10,911 nt of DNA from an uncultured Clostridia bacterium. Its GTDB lineage: Bacteria; Bacillota; Clostridia; Christensenellales; Aristaeellaceae. Made by a program: the position numbers and the translations under genes. The notes below the pieces were generated by a model. It saw only the letters and a program-made list of their open reading frames with translations, did not search any database and had not been told where the DNA came from. Positions 4,680-10,911 of the stretch are shown piece after piece; the first letter of the stretch is position 1; each line of letters opens with the position of its first letter. The DNA lies in the NCBI GenBank assembly GCA_934631055.1, contig CAKTXP010000072.1, positions 1 through 10,911 on the forward strand. The letters run 5' to 3'.

Positions 4680-5867
4680 TTATTTCTTCTCGAATTTTTC
4701 CTTGAACCGCTCGGCATTGTCGCGGATGTAGCTCTTGACCTGGTCGCCAAAGCTCTTGCGCCGCTCATACTCGCGCCCGTTCAGGGAATCCTCAAACTGG
4801 CGCAGCAGCTCCTTCTGCTTCTCGCCCAGATGCTTCGGCACTTCGACATGCACCGTGAAGAACAGGTCGCCCCGTCCGTTGCCGCGGAACTGCTGAATGC
4901 CCTCGCTGCGGATGCGGAAGGACGTGCCTTCCTGCGTCCCCGCCGGAATGTTGTACTTGGTCGTGCCGCCCAGCGTCGGAACGTCGATCTCGCCGCCCAG
5001 CGCCGCCTGCGTGAAGGATACCGGCACGTCGCAGTACAGGTCATACCGGTCGCGCTTGAAGATTTTATGCGGACGCACCGTGCAGGTGATGTACAGATCG
5101 CCCGCCGGTCCGCCGTTGCGCCCCGGTTCGCCCTCGCCCGGAATGGTCTTGAAGTTCTGCCCGTCGTCTACGCCCGCCGGCACGTTCAGCGTCACCGTGC
5201 GCGTCACGCGCATGAAGCCGCTGCCCGAACACTTGGAGCATTTGTCCTTGATGGTCTTGCCTTTGCCGCCGCAGGTCGGGCAGGTGCGCATCGTCTGCAC
5301 CTGACCAAACGGAGAATTCATCGTCACGCGCTGCTGACCCGTGCCGCCGCAGGTCGGGCAGGTCTGGGGCTGTGTGCCAGCCTTCGCGCCCGTACCGTTG
5401 CAGCAGTCGCAGACCGCGTTGCGCTGGAACTTGAATTCCTTGCGGCAGCCGAACGCCGCCTCTTCAAAGGTCAGCGTCAGGTTATACTGCAAGTCGCTTC
5501 CGCGCTGCGGGGCGTTCTGGCTCCTGCCGCGGCTGCCTGAGCCGCCAAAACCGCCGCCGGTGAACATATCAAAGATATCTTCAAATCCACCGAAACCGCT
5601 AAAGCCGCTTCCGCCCGCGCCGCCGCCCATGGTCGGATCGTTGAATCCGAACTGGTCATAGCGTGCGCGCTTCTGCGGATCGCTGAGTACCTCGTAGGCT
5701 TCGTTGACTTCCTTAAAGCGTGCTTCAGCCTCTTTGTCGTCCGGATGGAGGTCCGGATGGCAGGACTTCGCCGCCTTGCGGTAAGCCTTTTTGATCTCGT
5801 CATCCGAAGCGCCCTTGGCTACGCCCAGCACCTCGTAATAGTCTCTTTTATCTGCCACAGCAGTCAC
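4680..5867 (-). CDS. dnaJ: Chaperone DnaJ (Hsp40), type I
   Basis: A 395-residue type I J-protein that stimulates DnaK ATP hydrolysis and delivers unfolded substrates. The J domain covers about residues 8-72 with the essential HPD at 37-39. A Gly/Phe-rich linker follows (about 73-122). The zinc-finger domain has all four CxxCxGxG repeats, with cysteine pairs at 153/156, 170/173, 196/199 and 210/213, then two C-terminal substrate-binding beta domains. The length is typical. The start is GTG at 5867-5865, with GGAAG about 7 nt upstream; a second in-frame GTG at codon 4 is an alternative, and no in-frame ATG lies nearby. The gene follows dnaK by 84 bp with a strong hairpin between them and no separate promoter or CIRCE, so it should be expressed from the hrcA promoter. 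Confidence 0.97.
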   Translation of the reverse strand: MTAVADKRDYYEVLGVAKGASDDEIKKAYRKAAKSCHPDLHPDDKEAEARFKEVNEAYEVLSDPQKRARYDQFGFNDPTMGGGAGGSGFSGFGGFEDIFDMFTGGGFGGSGSRGRSQNAPQRGSDLQYNLTLTFEEAAFGCRKEFKFQRNAVCDCCNGTGAKAGTQPQTCPTCGGTGQQRVTMNSPFGQVQTMRTCPTCGGKGKTIKDKCSKCSGSGFMRVTRTVTLNVPAGVDDGQNFKTIPGEGEPGRNGGPAGDLYITCTVRPHKIFKRDRYDLYCDVPVSFTQAALGGEIDVPTLGGTTKYNIPAGTQEGTSFRIRSEGIQQFRGNGRGDLFFTVHVEVPKHLGEKQKELLRQFEDSLNGREYERRKSFGDQVKSYIRDNAERFKEKFEKK

Positions 5868-5893
5868 CGCCTATCTTCCATAAACCGCGCGAT

Positions 5894-5918
5894 GCCGCCG
5901 CCACATAGTGACGGCGGC
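5894..5918 (-). other. Strong hairpin between dnaK and dnaJ
   Basis: GCCGCCGTCAC and GTGGCGGCGGC form an 11-bp stem with one G-U pair and a TAT loop on the minus strand. It lies 34 nt after the dnaK stop and 26 nt before the dnaJ GTG. No T tract follows, so it is not a classical terminator. It more likely affects mRNA stability, RNA processing or the dnaK:dnaJ expression ratio, which is inference. Confidence 0.75.
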
Positions 5919-5951
5919 TCAGCGCTTTACTTAAGGTTTATTCTCTGGTTT

Positions 5952-7778
5952 TTAGTGGACGTCGTAGTCCGCGTCAGAGGCGCCGTCGGAAGAGGCGTTG
6001 TTCGCGCCCGCGTTCTGTGCGCCCGCCTGAGCGTTCGGATCGCCGCCCTGCTGCTGGTAGATCTTGCCAAACACCGCGTAGACCTTCTGCGTGAAGGCTT
6101 CCATCGCGCTCTTGATCTGCTCGGCGTCGTTCGTCTCGCGAACCTTCTTGAACTCGGCAAGCTCGTTTTCAACGGTCGCCTTGTCCTCGGCGCTCAGCTT
6201 GTCGCCCAGCTCCTTGATCTGCTTATCCACTTCAAAGATCATGCTGTCCGCGCGGTTGAGGGTCTCGACTTCGTCCTTGCGCTTCTTGTCCTCAGCCGCA
6301 TACTGCTCGGCTTCCTTGACGCGCTGCTTGATCTCGTCCTCGGTGAGGTTCGTGCTGGACGTGATGGTGACCTTCTGCTCGTTGCCCGTGCCAAGATCCT
6401 TCGCGGAAACGTTCACGATGCCGTTGCGGTCGATGTTGAAGGTAACTTCGATCTGCGGTACGCCGCGCGGAGCCGGCGCAATGCCGGTCAGCTGGAAGCG
6501 GCCGAGGGTCTTGTTGCCCGCCGCCATCTCGCGCTCGCCCTGGAGGACGTGAACCTCAACAGAGGTCTGACCGTCCGCCGCGGTGGAGAAGATCTGGCTC
6601 TTCGTGCAGGGGATGGTGGTGTTGCGGTCGATCAGGCGGGTGAAGACGCCGCCCATCGTCTCAATGCCCAGGGACAGCGGCGTAACATCCAGCAGCAGAA
6701 CGTCCTTGACTTCGCCGCCGAGAACGCCGCCCTGGATAGCCGCGCCGATCGCAACGCACTCGTCCGGGTTGATGTTGCGGTACGGCTCCTTGCCGGTCAT
6801 CTTGCGGACAGCCTCCTGCACCGCCGGAATACGGGTAGAACCGCCGACCAGGATAACGCGGTCGATTTCATTGGCAGTCAGTCCAGCGTCGCGCAGCGCG
6901 TTCTGCATCGGCGCGACGGTCGCATCGACCAGGTCGCGGGTCAGCTCGTCGAACTTCGCACGGGTCAGGGTGATATCCAGATGCTTCGGGCCGGTTGCGT
7001 CCGCCGTGATGAACGGCAGGTTGATGTTGGTGCTCATTACGCCGGAAAGCTCAATCTTCGCCTTTTCAGCGGCTTCCTTCAGGCGCTGGAGCGCCATGCG
7101 ATCCGCCTTCAGGTCGATGTTGTTTTCCTTCTTGAACTCCGCCGCGAGGTAATCGATGATGCGCTGGTCGAAGTCGTCGCCGCCAAGGTGGGTGTTGCCG
7201 TTGGTGGCAAGAACCTCAAAGACGCCGTCGCCGATCTCCAGCAGGCTGACGTCGAACGTGCCGCCGCCAAGGTCATAGACCAGGATCTTGTGAGAATCGT
7301 CTTTGTCAAGGCCGTAAGCCAGCGCAGCCGCGGTCGGCTCGTTGATGATACGCAGGACTTCCAGACCCGCGATGCGGCCCGCATCCTTGGTCGCCTGACG
7401 CTGGCTGTCAGAGAAGTACGCCGGAACGGTGATGACCGCCTGCGTTACGGTTTCGCCGAGGTAAGCCTCAGCGTCGGACTTCAGCTTCATCAGGATCATC
7501 GCGCTGATATCCTGCGGCGTGTAGTCCTTGCCGTCGATACCGATGCGGCGGTCGGTGCCCATGTCGCGCTTGATGGAGATGATGGTGCGATCCGGGTTGG
7601 TCACAGCCTGACGCTTTGCGACCTGACCGACCAGACGCTCGCCGGTCTTGGTGAACGCGACGACGGACGGCGTGGTGCGCGCGCCTTCAGCGTTCGGGAT
7701 AACAACGGGTTCGCCGCCTTCCATAACGGCGACACAGCTATTCGTAGTACCAAGGTCAATACCGATAATCTTGCTCAT
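5952..7778 (-). CDS. dnaK: Molecular chaperone DnaK (Hsp70)
   Basis: A 608-residue Hsp70. The N-terminal ATPase domain shows the phosphate 1 motif GIDLGTTN (6-13), the Hsp70 segment ITVPAYFSDSQRQATKDAG (116-134), the phosphate 2 motif DLGGGTFD (169-176) and the adenosine motif VILVGGSTRIPAVQ. The conserved hydrophobic linker VLLLDVTP starts at 360, followed by the substrate-binding beta domain, a helical lid and a low-complexity Gln/Asn/Gly/Ala tail from about 575 ending DADYDVH. The region around residues 66-108 lacks the roughly 24-residue insertion of proteobacterial DnaK, a Gram-positive trait. The ATG at 7778 has GGAGG 8 nt upstream. It follows grpE by 79 bp with no promoter seen and is expected to be under HrcA/CIRCE control. 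Confidence 0.99.
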   Translation of the reverse strand: MSKIIGIDLGTTNSCVAVMEGGEPVVIPNAEGARTTPSVVAFTKTGERLVGQVAKRQAVTNPDRTIISIKRDMGTDRRIGIDGKDYTPQDISAMILMKLKSDAEAYLGETVTQAVITVPAYFSDSQRQATKDAGRIAGLEVLRIINEPTAAALAYGLDKDDSHKILVYDLGGGTFDVSLLEIGDGVFEVLATNGNTHLGGDDFDQRIIDYLAAEFKKENNIDLKADRMALQRLKEAAEKAKIELSGVMSTNINLPFITADATGPKHLDITLTRAKFDELTRDLVDATVAPMQNALRDAGLTANEIDRVILVGGSTRIPAVQEAVRKMTGKEPYRNINPDECVAIGAAIQGGVLGGEVKDVLLLDVTPLSLGIETMGGVFTRLIDRNTTIPCTKSQIFSTAADGQTSVEVHVLQGEREMAAGNKTLGRFQLTGIAPAPRGVPQIEVTFNIDRNGIVNVSAKDLGTGNEQKVTITSSTNLTEDEIKQRVKEAEQYAAEDKKRKDEVETLNRADSMIFEVDKQIKELGDKLSAEDKATVENELAEFKKVRETNDAEQIKSAMEAFTQKVYAVFGKIYQQQGGDPNAQAGAQNAGANNASSDGASDADYDVH

Positions 7779-7857
7779 ATATGGTTCCTCCTGTTCTCGA
7801 TAGAGAAAAAAGTTTGGAAATTGATTTATGATTTATATGGGGAAGATGGCTTCAGGC

Positions 7858-8523
7858 TCAGCCCGCAACCACCTTGACCATCGCGTGACGGATGACGCGC
7901 TCGCCGAGCTTGTAGCCCTTTTGCAGCACCATGCACACCGTGCCGGGTTCGCCCTCCTCGGCAGTCCCCTGCATCACGGCGTTCATCAGCTCCGCGTCGA
8001 ACGGCTGTCCCTGCGGGTCGATCTCCTCTACGCCCATCTTGGTCAGCGCGTCGCGGGTCTGGCGAAGCACCATCTCCACGCCGCTCTTCAGGGCGTTCTC
8101 TTCCTCGCCCGCCGCGGCAAGCGCGCGTTCAAGGTTGTCAACCACCGGCAGCAGCTGGCTGATCGCGTCCCTGCGTCCGTCGTCGTAGGCTTCCTGTCGG
8201 ACGCCCTCGGTGCGGCGGCGGTAGTTTGCGAACTCCGCCTGCTTGCGCTGCGCCAGATCCAGATATTCGTCGCTCTGCGCTTTCGCCTTTTCAAGCTCAG
8301 CCTGCAAAGCCTTGACATCTACCTCCGGCGCATCCTGTTCAGGCTGCTGCTTCTCCGGCTGCTCAGGCTCCTGCGCCTGCGCCGCCTGCTCTTCGCTCGT
8401 CATGCTCTTCGCCCTTTCCTTAAAGCCTTCGGCAGCTTCCTTGAAGCGCTCGCCGAGCGTGCGCTCCGTCTGCTCCTTCCGGCTCTTGTTTTTCTTATTT
8501 TTCTTGTTTTTCATGGCTTTCAT
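7858..8523 (-). CDS. grpE: Nucleotide exchange factor GrpE
   Basis: A 221-residue protein that releases ADP from DnaK. A Lys-rich start (MKAMKNKKNKKNKSRK) and a Glu/Gln-rich disordered region lead into a long coiled coil (about 68-130, including YLDLAQRKQAEFANYRRR), then the beta-wing domain with FDAELMNAVMQ (175-185, the GrpE signature with Asn where His is common) and the ending GYKLGERVIRHAMVKVV. Two starts are possible: ATG at 8523 or ATG at 8514 (three residues shorter); neither has a good ribosome binding site. The gene overlaps the hrcA 3' end by 20-29 nt in the +1 frame, so translation is probably coupled to hrcA. An in-frame ATG at 8610 would add 29 residues unlike GrpE and is rejected. 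Confidence 0.95.
   Translation of the reverse strand: MKAMKNKKNKKNKSRKEQTERTLGERFKEAAEGFKERAKSMTSEEQAAQAQEPEQPEKQQPEQDAPEVDVKALQAELEKAKAQSDEYLDLAQRKQAEFANYRRRTEGVRQEAYDDGRRDAISQLLPVVDNLERALAAAGEEENALKSGVEMVLRQTRDALTKMGVEEIDPQGQPFDAELMNAVMQGTAEEGEPGTVCMVLQKGYKLGERVIRHAMVKVVAG
8485..8511 (-). repeat. Three tandem 9-bp A-rich repeats at the hrcA/grpE overlap
   Basis: On the minus strand AAAAACAAG, AAAAATAAG and AAAAACAAG lie head to tail just inside grpE. They encode the KNK repeats at the GrpE N terminus, and the T in the middle copy creates the hrcA TAA stop (8497-8495). The slippage-prone tract could vary in copy number without breaking the grpE frame. Confidence 0.8.
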
Positions 8524-9544
8524 TCTGCCCGTCAAGCAGCTCCGTGATCGACTTTCCGACTTCGCCGAGTACCGCAAGCACTTTGCCGTACTGCATTCGG
8601 GTCGGACCAATCAAGCCGATCGTGTTGACCGTGCCGTCGTTCAGGCGGTAGCTCGCCGTCACGATGGAACAATCCTTCGTTTCCTCCATGCCCGTTTCCG
8701 GACCGATCCTGACGGAGATCTCCATCTCCCCCTGTTGGGAGAGCAGGGAAACGACTTTTTCCCGCGTTTCCAGCACGCTGAGCAGTTCCTTTGCTTTGTC
8801 CACATCGGAATACTCCGGGAAACTCAACAGATTCGAGCGCCCGCCGACGACCAGCGAACCGACGCCGCCGTCCTCTTCGGGCGGCTGTGCGGCAATCGCG
8901 CCCAGCAGCGTCCGCATGTCCTCCTCTCCGCCCTGTGCAAGGCGGGTCAGCTCTGCGGGCAGCCTGCTCATCGGGCATCCCTCCAGCTCGCTTGAGATGA
9001 TGCGGGATACCGTATAGAGCGCATCCGGCGCGATGGGCTTCTCAAGGTCGATGACGCTTTGGCGGACTGCTCCGCTTTGGGTCACCAGCACCAGCAGCAG
9101 CCTTTTGTCCGAGATCGGCACGAGCTGCAAGTGGCTGAGCATCTGCTCTTCGCTCGGCGCACGGGTCAGCACGGCGGTCGTGTAATGTGTCATGCTCGAG
9201 AGCGCCTTGGCGATTCTCGCGCTCAGCTCCTCCACCTGCCCGATCCTGTGGTCAAAGCAGCTTTTTATGAAAGCGCTTTCTTCATGGCTCAGCGGCATCG
9301 GATGGATCATCTGATCGACATAGAGCCGATAGGCTTTATACGACGGGATGCGTCCGGCGGACGTATGCGGAGAATCGAGGTAGCCAAGCTCCTCCAGGTC
9401 GCTCATCTCGTTCCGGATGGTCGCCGAGGAGAGCTTCTGTTCATATTTTCGGGAGATCGTTCTGGAACCGACCGGCAGGGCAGTCAGGATATAGTCGTCA
9501 ATGATCGCCTGCAAAATGCGATACTTACGATCAATGAGATCCAT
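8495..9544 (-). CDS. hrcA: Heat-inducible transcription repressor HrcA
   Basis: A 349-residue repressor of class I heat-shock genes that binds CIRCE and depends on GroEL for activity in characterised Firmicutes. The N-terminal winged helix-turn-helix domain includes the recognition region SSATIRNEMSDLEELGYL (39-56) and the adjoining HTSAGRIPS (60-68), both highly conserved in HrcA. The remainder is the dimerisation and GAF-like domain, ending in a charged tail (NESHEKQEK). The length is normal. The ATG at 9544 follows AAAGGAGG with good spacing. It is the first gene after the CIRCE-regulated promoter and so is autoregulated with grpE, dnaK and dnaJ. Its end overlaps grpE. Confidence 0.98.
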   Translation of the reverse strand: MDLIDRKYRILQAIIDDYILTALPVGSRTISRKYEQKLSSATIRNEMSDLEELGYLDSPHTSAGRIPSYKAYRLYVDQMIHPMPLSHEESAFIKSCFDHRIGQVEELSARIAKALSSMTHYTTAVLTRAPSEEQMLSHLQLVPISDKRLLLVLVTQSGAVRQSVIDLEKPIAPDALYTVSRIISSELEGCPMSRLPAELTRLAQGGEEDMRTLLGAIAAQPPEEDGGVGSLVVGGRSNLLSFPEYSDVDKAKELLSVLETREKVVSLLSQQGEMEISVRIGPETGMEETKDCSIVTASYRLNDGTVNTIGLIGPTRMQYGKVLAVLGEVGKSITELLDGQNESHEKQEK

Positions 9545-9577
9545 TCCCGCTTTCCTCCTTTCGGCTTTTCGTCGTTG

Positions 9578-9604
9578 TTAGCACTCAAGCTTGTCGAGTG
9601 CTAA
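9578..9604. promoter_or_regulatory. CIRCE operator (HrcA binding site)
   Basis: A perfect match to the consensus: TTAGCACTC (9578-9586), a 9-bp spacer, and GAGTGCTAA (9596-9604). It lies immediately downstream of the predicted start near 9609 and about 33 bp before the hrcA ATG, so HrcA bound here should block initiation and the element is also present in the leader mRNA. It is the only CIRCE in the window. Confidence 0.98.
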
Positions 9605-9615
9605 TCAGCGTGATA

Positions 9616-9644
9616 AAGATACCACGCTTAGCCGGTTTTGTCAA
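9616..9644 (-). promoter_or_regulatory. Sigma-A promoter of the hrcA-grpE-dnaK-dnaJ operon
   Basis: On the minus strand a perfect -35 TTGACA (9639-9644) and -10 TATCTT (9616-9621) are separated by 17 nt, directly upstream of CIRCE. This is the standard arrangement for HrcA-controlled operons. A further TTGACA about 50 bp upstream, near 9690, has only a poor -10 and is not called. Confidence 0.88.
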
Positions 9645-9721
9645 CACCCCTGACATAACTTTTTTTGATAATTTTGACTTTTCCTGTCCTTTGTCAAAAC
9701 GTTCAAACCGCACATACGACA

Positions 9722-9757
9722 ATTCGGGCGTCCCATGCCGGTTTGGGACGCCCGAAT
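9722..9757. terminator. Strong inverted repeat after hemW, possible terminator
   Basis: ATTCGGGCGTCCCA (9722-9735) and TGGGACGCCCGAAT (9744-9757) form a perfect 14-bp stem with an 8-nt loop, 17 bp past the hemW stop. Its position suits a hemW terminator, but the following bases on the minus strand (TGTCGTATG) are not a T tract. It may be a U-tract-independent terminator, an RNA 3'-end stabiliser or another DNA element. The rest of the 170-bp gap is the hrcA promoter region. Confidence 0.6.
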
Positions 9758-9774
9758 GTATCTTTGAAGCAGAT

Positions 9775-10911
9775 TCAGCCTTCTATTTCTTCCAGCATCT
9801 CCACCAGCGCCGCGTTCATCACCTGCATGCCGCGCGTCGTCAGGTACAGCCGTCCGTTTCCGCGCTCCATCAGCTTTTCCCGCATCAGTCTGGGAAGGCT
9901 CTTCTTCCATATCTCTTCCGGACGCGCGTGGAAATCCCGCTCAAACCGAACTTCGTCCATCCCTCGAACCATCCTCAGCCCCATCATCGCCCGCTCAAAC
10001 ATCCGCTCTTCGCGCGAATCGCCGCCCTCCGCCGGTCGTTCCGCCCGCTCGATGGCTTTGAAGTAATCTCCCCAGCTGCTCGGATTGTAGAACCGCCGCC
10101 CATCCATATCGCTGTGCGCCGCGCATCCGATGCCCAGATACGGCAGGCATTCCCAATAGACGATGTTGTGGCGGCATTCCCGCCCCGCTTTTGCATAGTT
10201 GGATACTTCATACCGCGCATAGCCCGCCTGCCGCGTCAGCGCTTCCGTGATGTCGTCCATCTCGCAGAGCGCGTCCTCGTCCGGCAAGGGCGCGCACGTT
10301 CCTTCTTCAACCTGACGGTACAGCGGCGTCCCCTCTTCCAGGATCAGGCTGTAACAGCTCAGGTGTTCCGATCCGAGCGCGGCTGCCTGCTCAAGCGTGT
10401 CCCGCCATTGCGCCGCCGTCTGTCCCGGCAGACCGAGCATCAGATCGAGGTTCAGGTTTTCAAATCCGGCGTCCCGCGCCATCCGTACCGCCTGCTTCGC
10501 CTGCGCCGCCGTGTGGATGCGTCCAATGCCCGCAAGCAGTCCGTCGTCAAGGCTCTGTACGCCCAGCGACAGCCGGTTCACGCCCGCCTCGCGGTATGCC
10601 GCCAGGTTTTCCGCGCTCAGTGTTCCCGGGTTGCCCTCCATTGTAACTTCTGCGTCCGATGTGAGGTCAAAGCACGCCCTCAGCGTATCCATGATGCGCC
10701 GAATCTGCGCGCCGGTCATCAGCGTCGGCGTTCCCCCGCCGAAGAATACGGTATTCACCCGCCTTGCGCCGAAAAAAGCCGCCTGCGCGCGCACCTCGCG
10801 GCAGACGGCATCTGTATACGCGTCCCGCTCTCCCAGTCTTCCGGAGAAAGACGTGAAATCACAGTACGCGCACTTTTTAACGCACATCGGAATATGGATA
10901 TAAATCGAAAT
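9775..10911 (-). CDS. hemW: HemW-type radical SAM haem chaperone (5' end outside window)
   Basis: The visible 378 residues run to the window edge with an open frame; the native start lies beyond 10911. The visible start ISIYIHIPMCVKKCAYCDF contains the conserved YIHIP and the CxxxCxxC cluster motif (visible residues C10, C14, C17). GGGTPT (58-63), a standard SAM-binding part of the fold, and HNIVYW (248-253) followed by YLGIGCAAHS support HemW. HemW resembles coproporphyrinogen III dehydrogenase HemN but characterised members bind haem and deliver it to acceptor proteins rather than acting as the oxidase; many databases still label them HemN-like. The ATG at 10887 is internal, as the conserved YIHIP lies upstream of it. 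Position directly before hrcA matches B. subtilis and many Firmicutes. Confidence 0.95.
   Translation of the reverse strand: MSIYIHIPMCVKKCAYCDFTSFSGRLGERDAYTDAVCREVRAQAAFFGARRVNTVFFGGGTPTLMTGAQIRRIMDTLRACFDLTSDAEVTMEGNPGTLSAENLAAYREAGVNRLSLGVQSLDDGLLAGIGRIHTAAQAKQAVRMARDAGFENLNLDLMLGLPGQTAAQWRDTLEQAAALGSEHLSCYSLILEEGTPLYRQVEEGTCAPLPDEDALCEMDDITEALTRQAGYARYEVSNYAKAGRECRHNIVYWECLPYLGIGCAAHSDMDGRRFYNPSSWGDYFKAIERAERPAEGGDSREERMFERAMMGLRMVRGMDEVRFERDFHARPEEIWKKSLPRLMREKLMERGNGRLYLTTRGMQVMNAALVEMLEEIEG

Noticed and set aside
5745..7877. 710-codon plus-strand open frame opposite dnaK and parts of dnaJ and grpE
   Set aside because: Long antisense frames opposite dnaK are a known effect of its codon usage in GC-rich genomes. 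The translation shows no recognisable domain, and the sense frame encodes complete DnaK.
8495..8523. Programmed frameshift fusing HrcA to GrpE
   Set aside because: The A tracts are five long and do not form a standard slippery heptamer, and overlapping start/stop coupling explains the arrangement.
9665..9695. Second upstream hrcA promoter (TTGACA near 9690)
   Set aside because: The only -10 candidates at 17-18 nt (AAATTA or AATTAT) match poorly, whereas the downstream promoter next to CIRCE is convincing.

Overview
This window looks like a chromosomal core region of a Gram-positive, moderately GC-rich Clostridia-type bacterium (Firmicutes/Bacillota), plausibly an uncultured gut lineage. The evidence is: hrcA-grpE-dnaK-dnaJ in Firmicutes order behind a CIRCE operator; a 608-residue DnaK lacking the N-terminal insertion of proteobacterial DnaK; sigma-A-type promoters with 17-bp spacers; and AGGAGG-like ribosome binding sites. 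I cannot name genus or species.

Every gene I can support lies on the minus strand, so transcription runs from high to low coordinates: hemW (cut by the right edge), a strong hairpin, a sigma-A promoter with CIRCE, hrcA, grpE, dnaK, dnaJ, a terminator, a 462-bp gap packed with hairpin repeats, prmA, rsmE, a terminator overlapping a new promoter, mtaB, a second hairpin repeat, a HIT-family gene (hinT), then rpsU with its own consensus promoter and terminator. This is close to the Bacillus subtilis hemW-hrcA-grpE-dnaK-dnaJ-yqeT-yqeU-yqeV arrangement with rpsU nearby.

The genes form two functional groups. HrcA, GrpE, DnaK and DnaJ are the class I heat-shock chaperone system with its repressor. 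PrmA (ribosomal protein L11 methylation), RsmE (16S rRNA methylation), MtaB (tRNA A37 methylthiolation) and S21 serve the ribosome and decoding. HemW is a haem chaperone-type radical SAM protein.

The coding content is ordinary and I see no new protein system. The unexplained structure is between genes: a family of modular elements made of consecutive hairpins, nearly all with 3-nt loops. They occur as a 161-bp unit duplicated in tandem before prmA (three differences), an inverted partial copy beside it, and a rearranged relative between mtaB and hinT in which one module is inverted. Hairpin arms change sequence between copies while pairing is kept. Other notable points are an mtaB promoter embedded in the rsmE terminator, a potential G-quadruplex at the mtaB transcription start, a strong hairpin between dnaK and dnaJ, and a 9-bp tandem repeat across the hrcA/grpE overlap.
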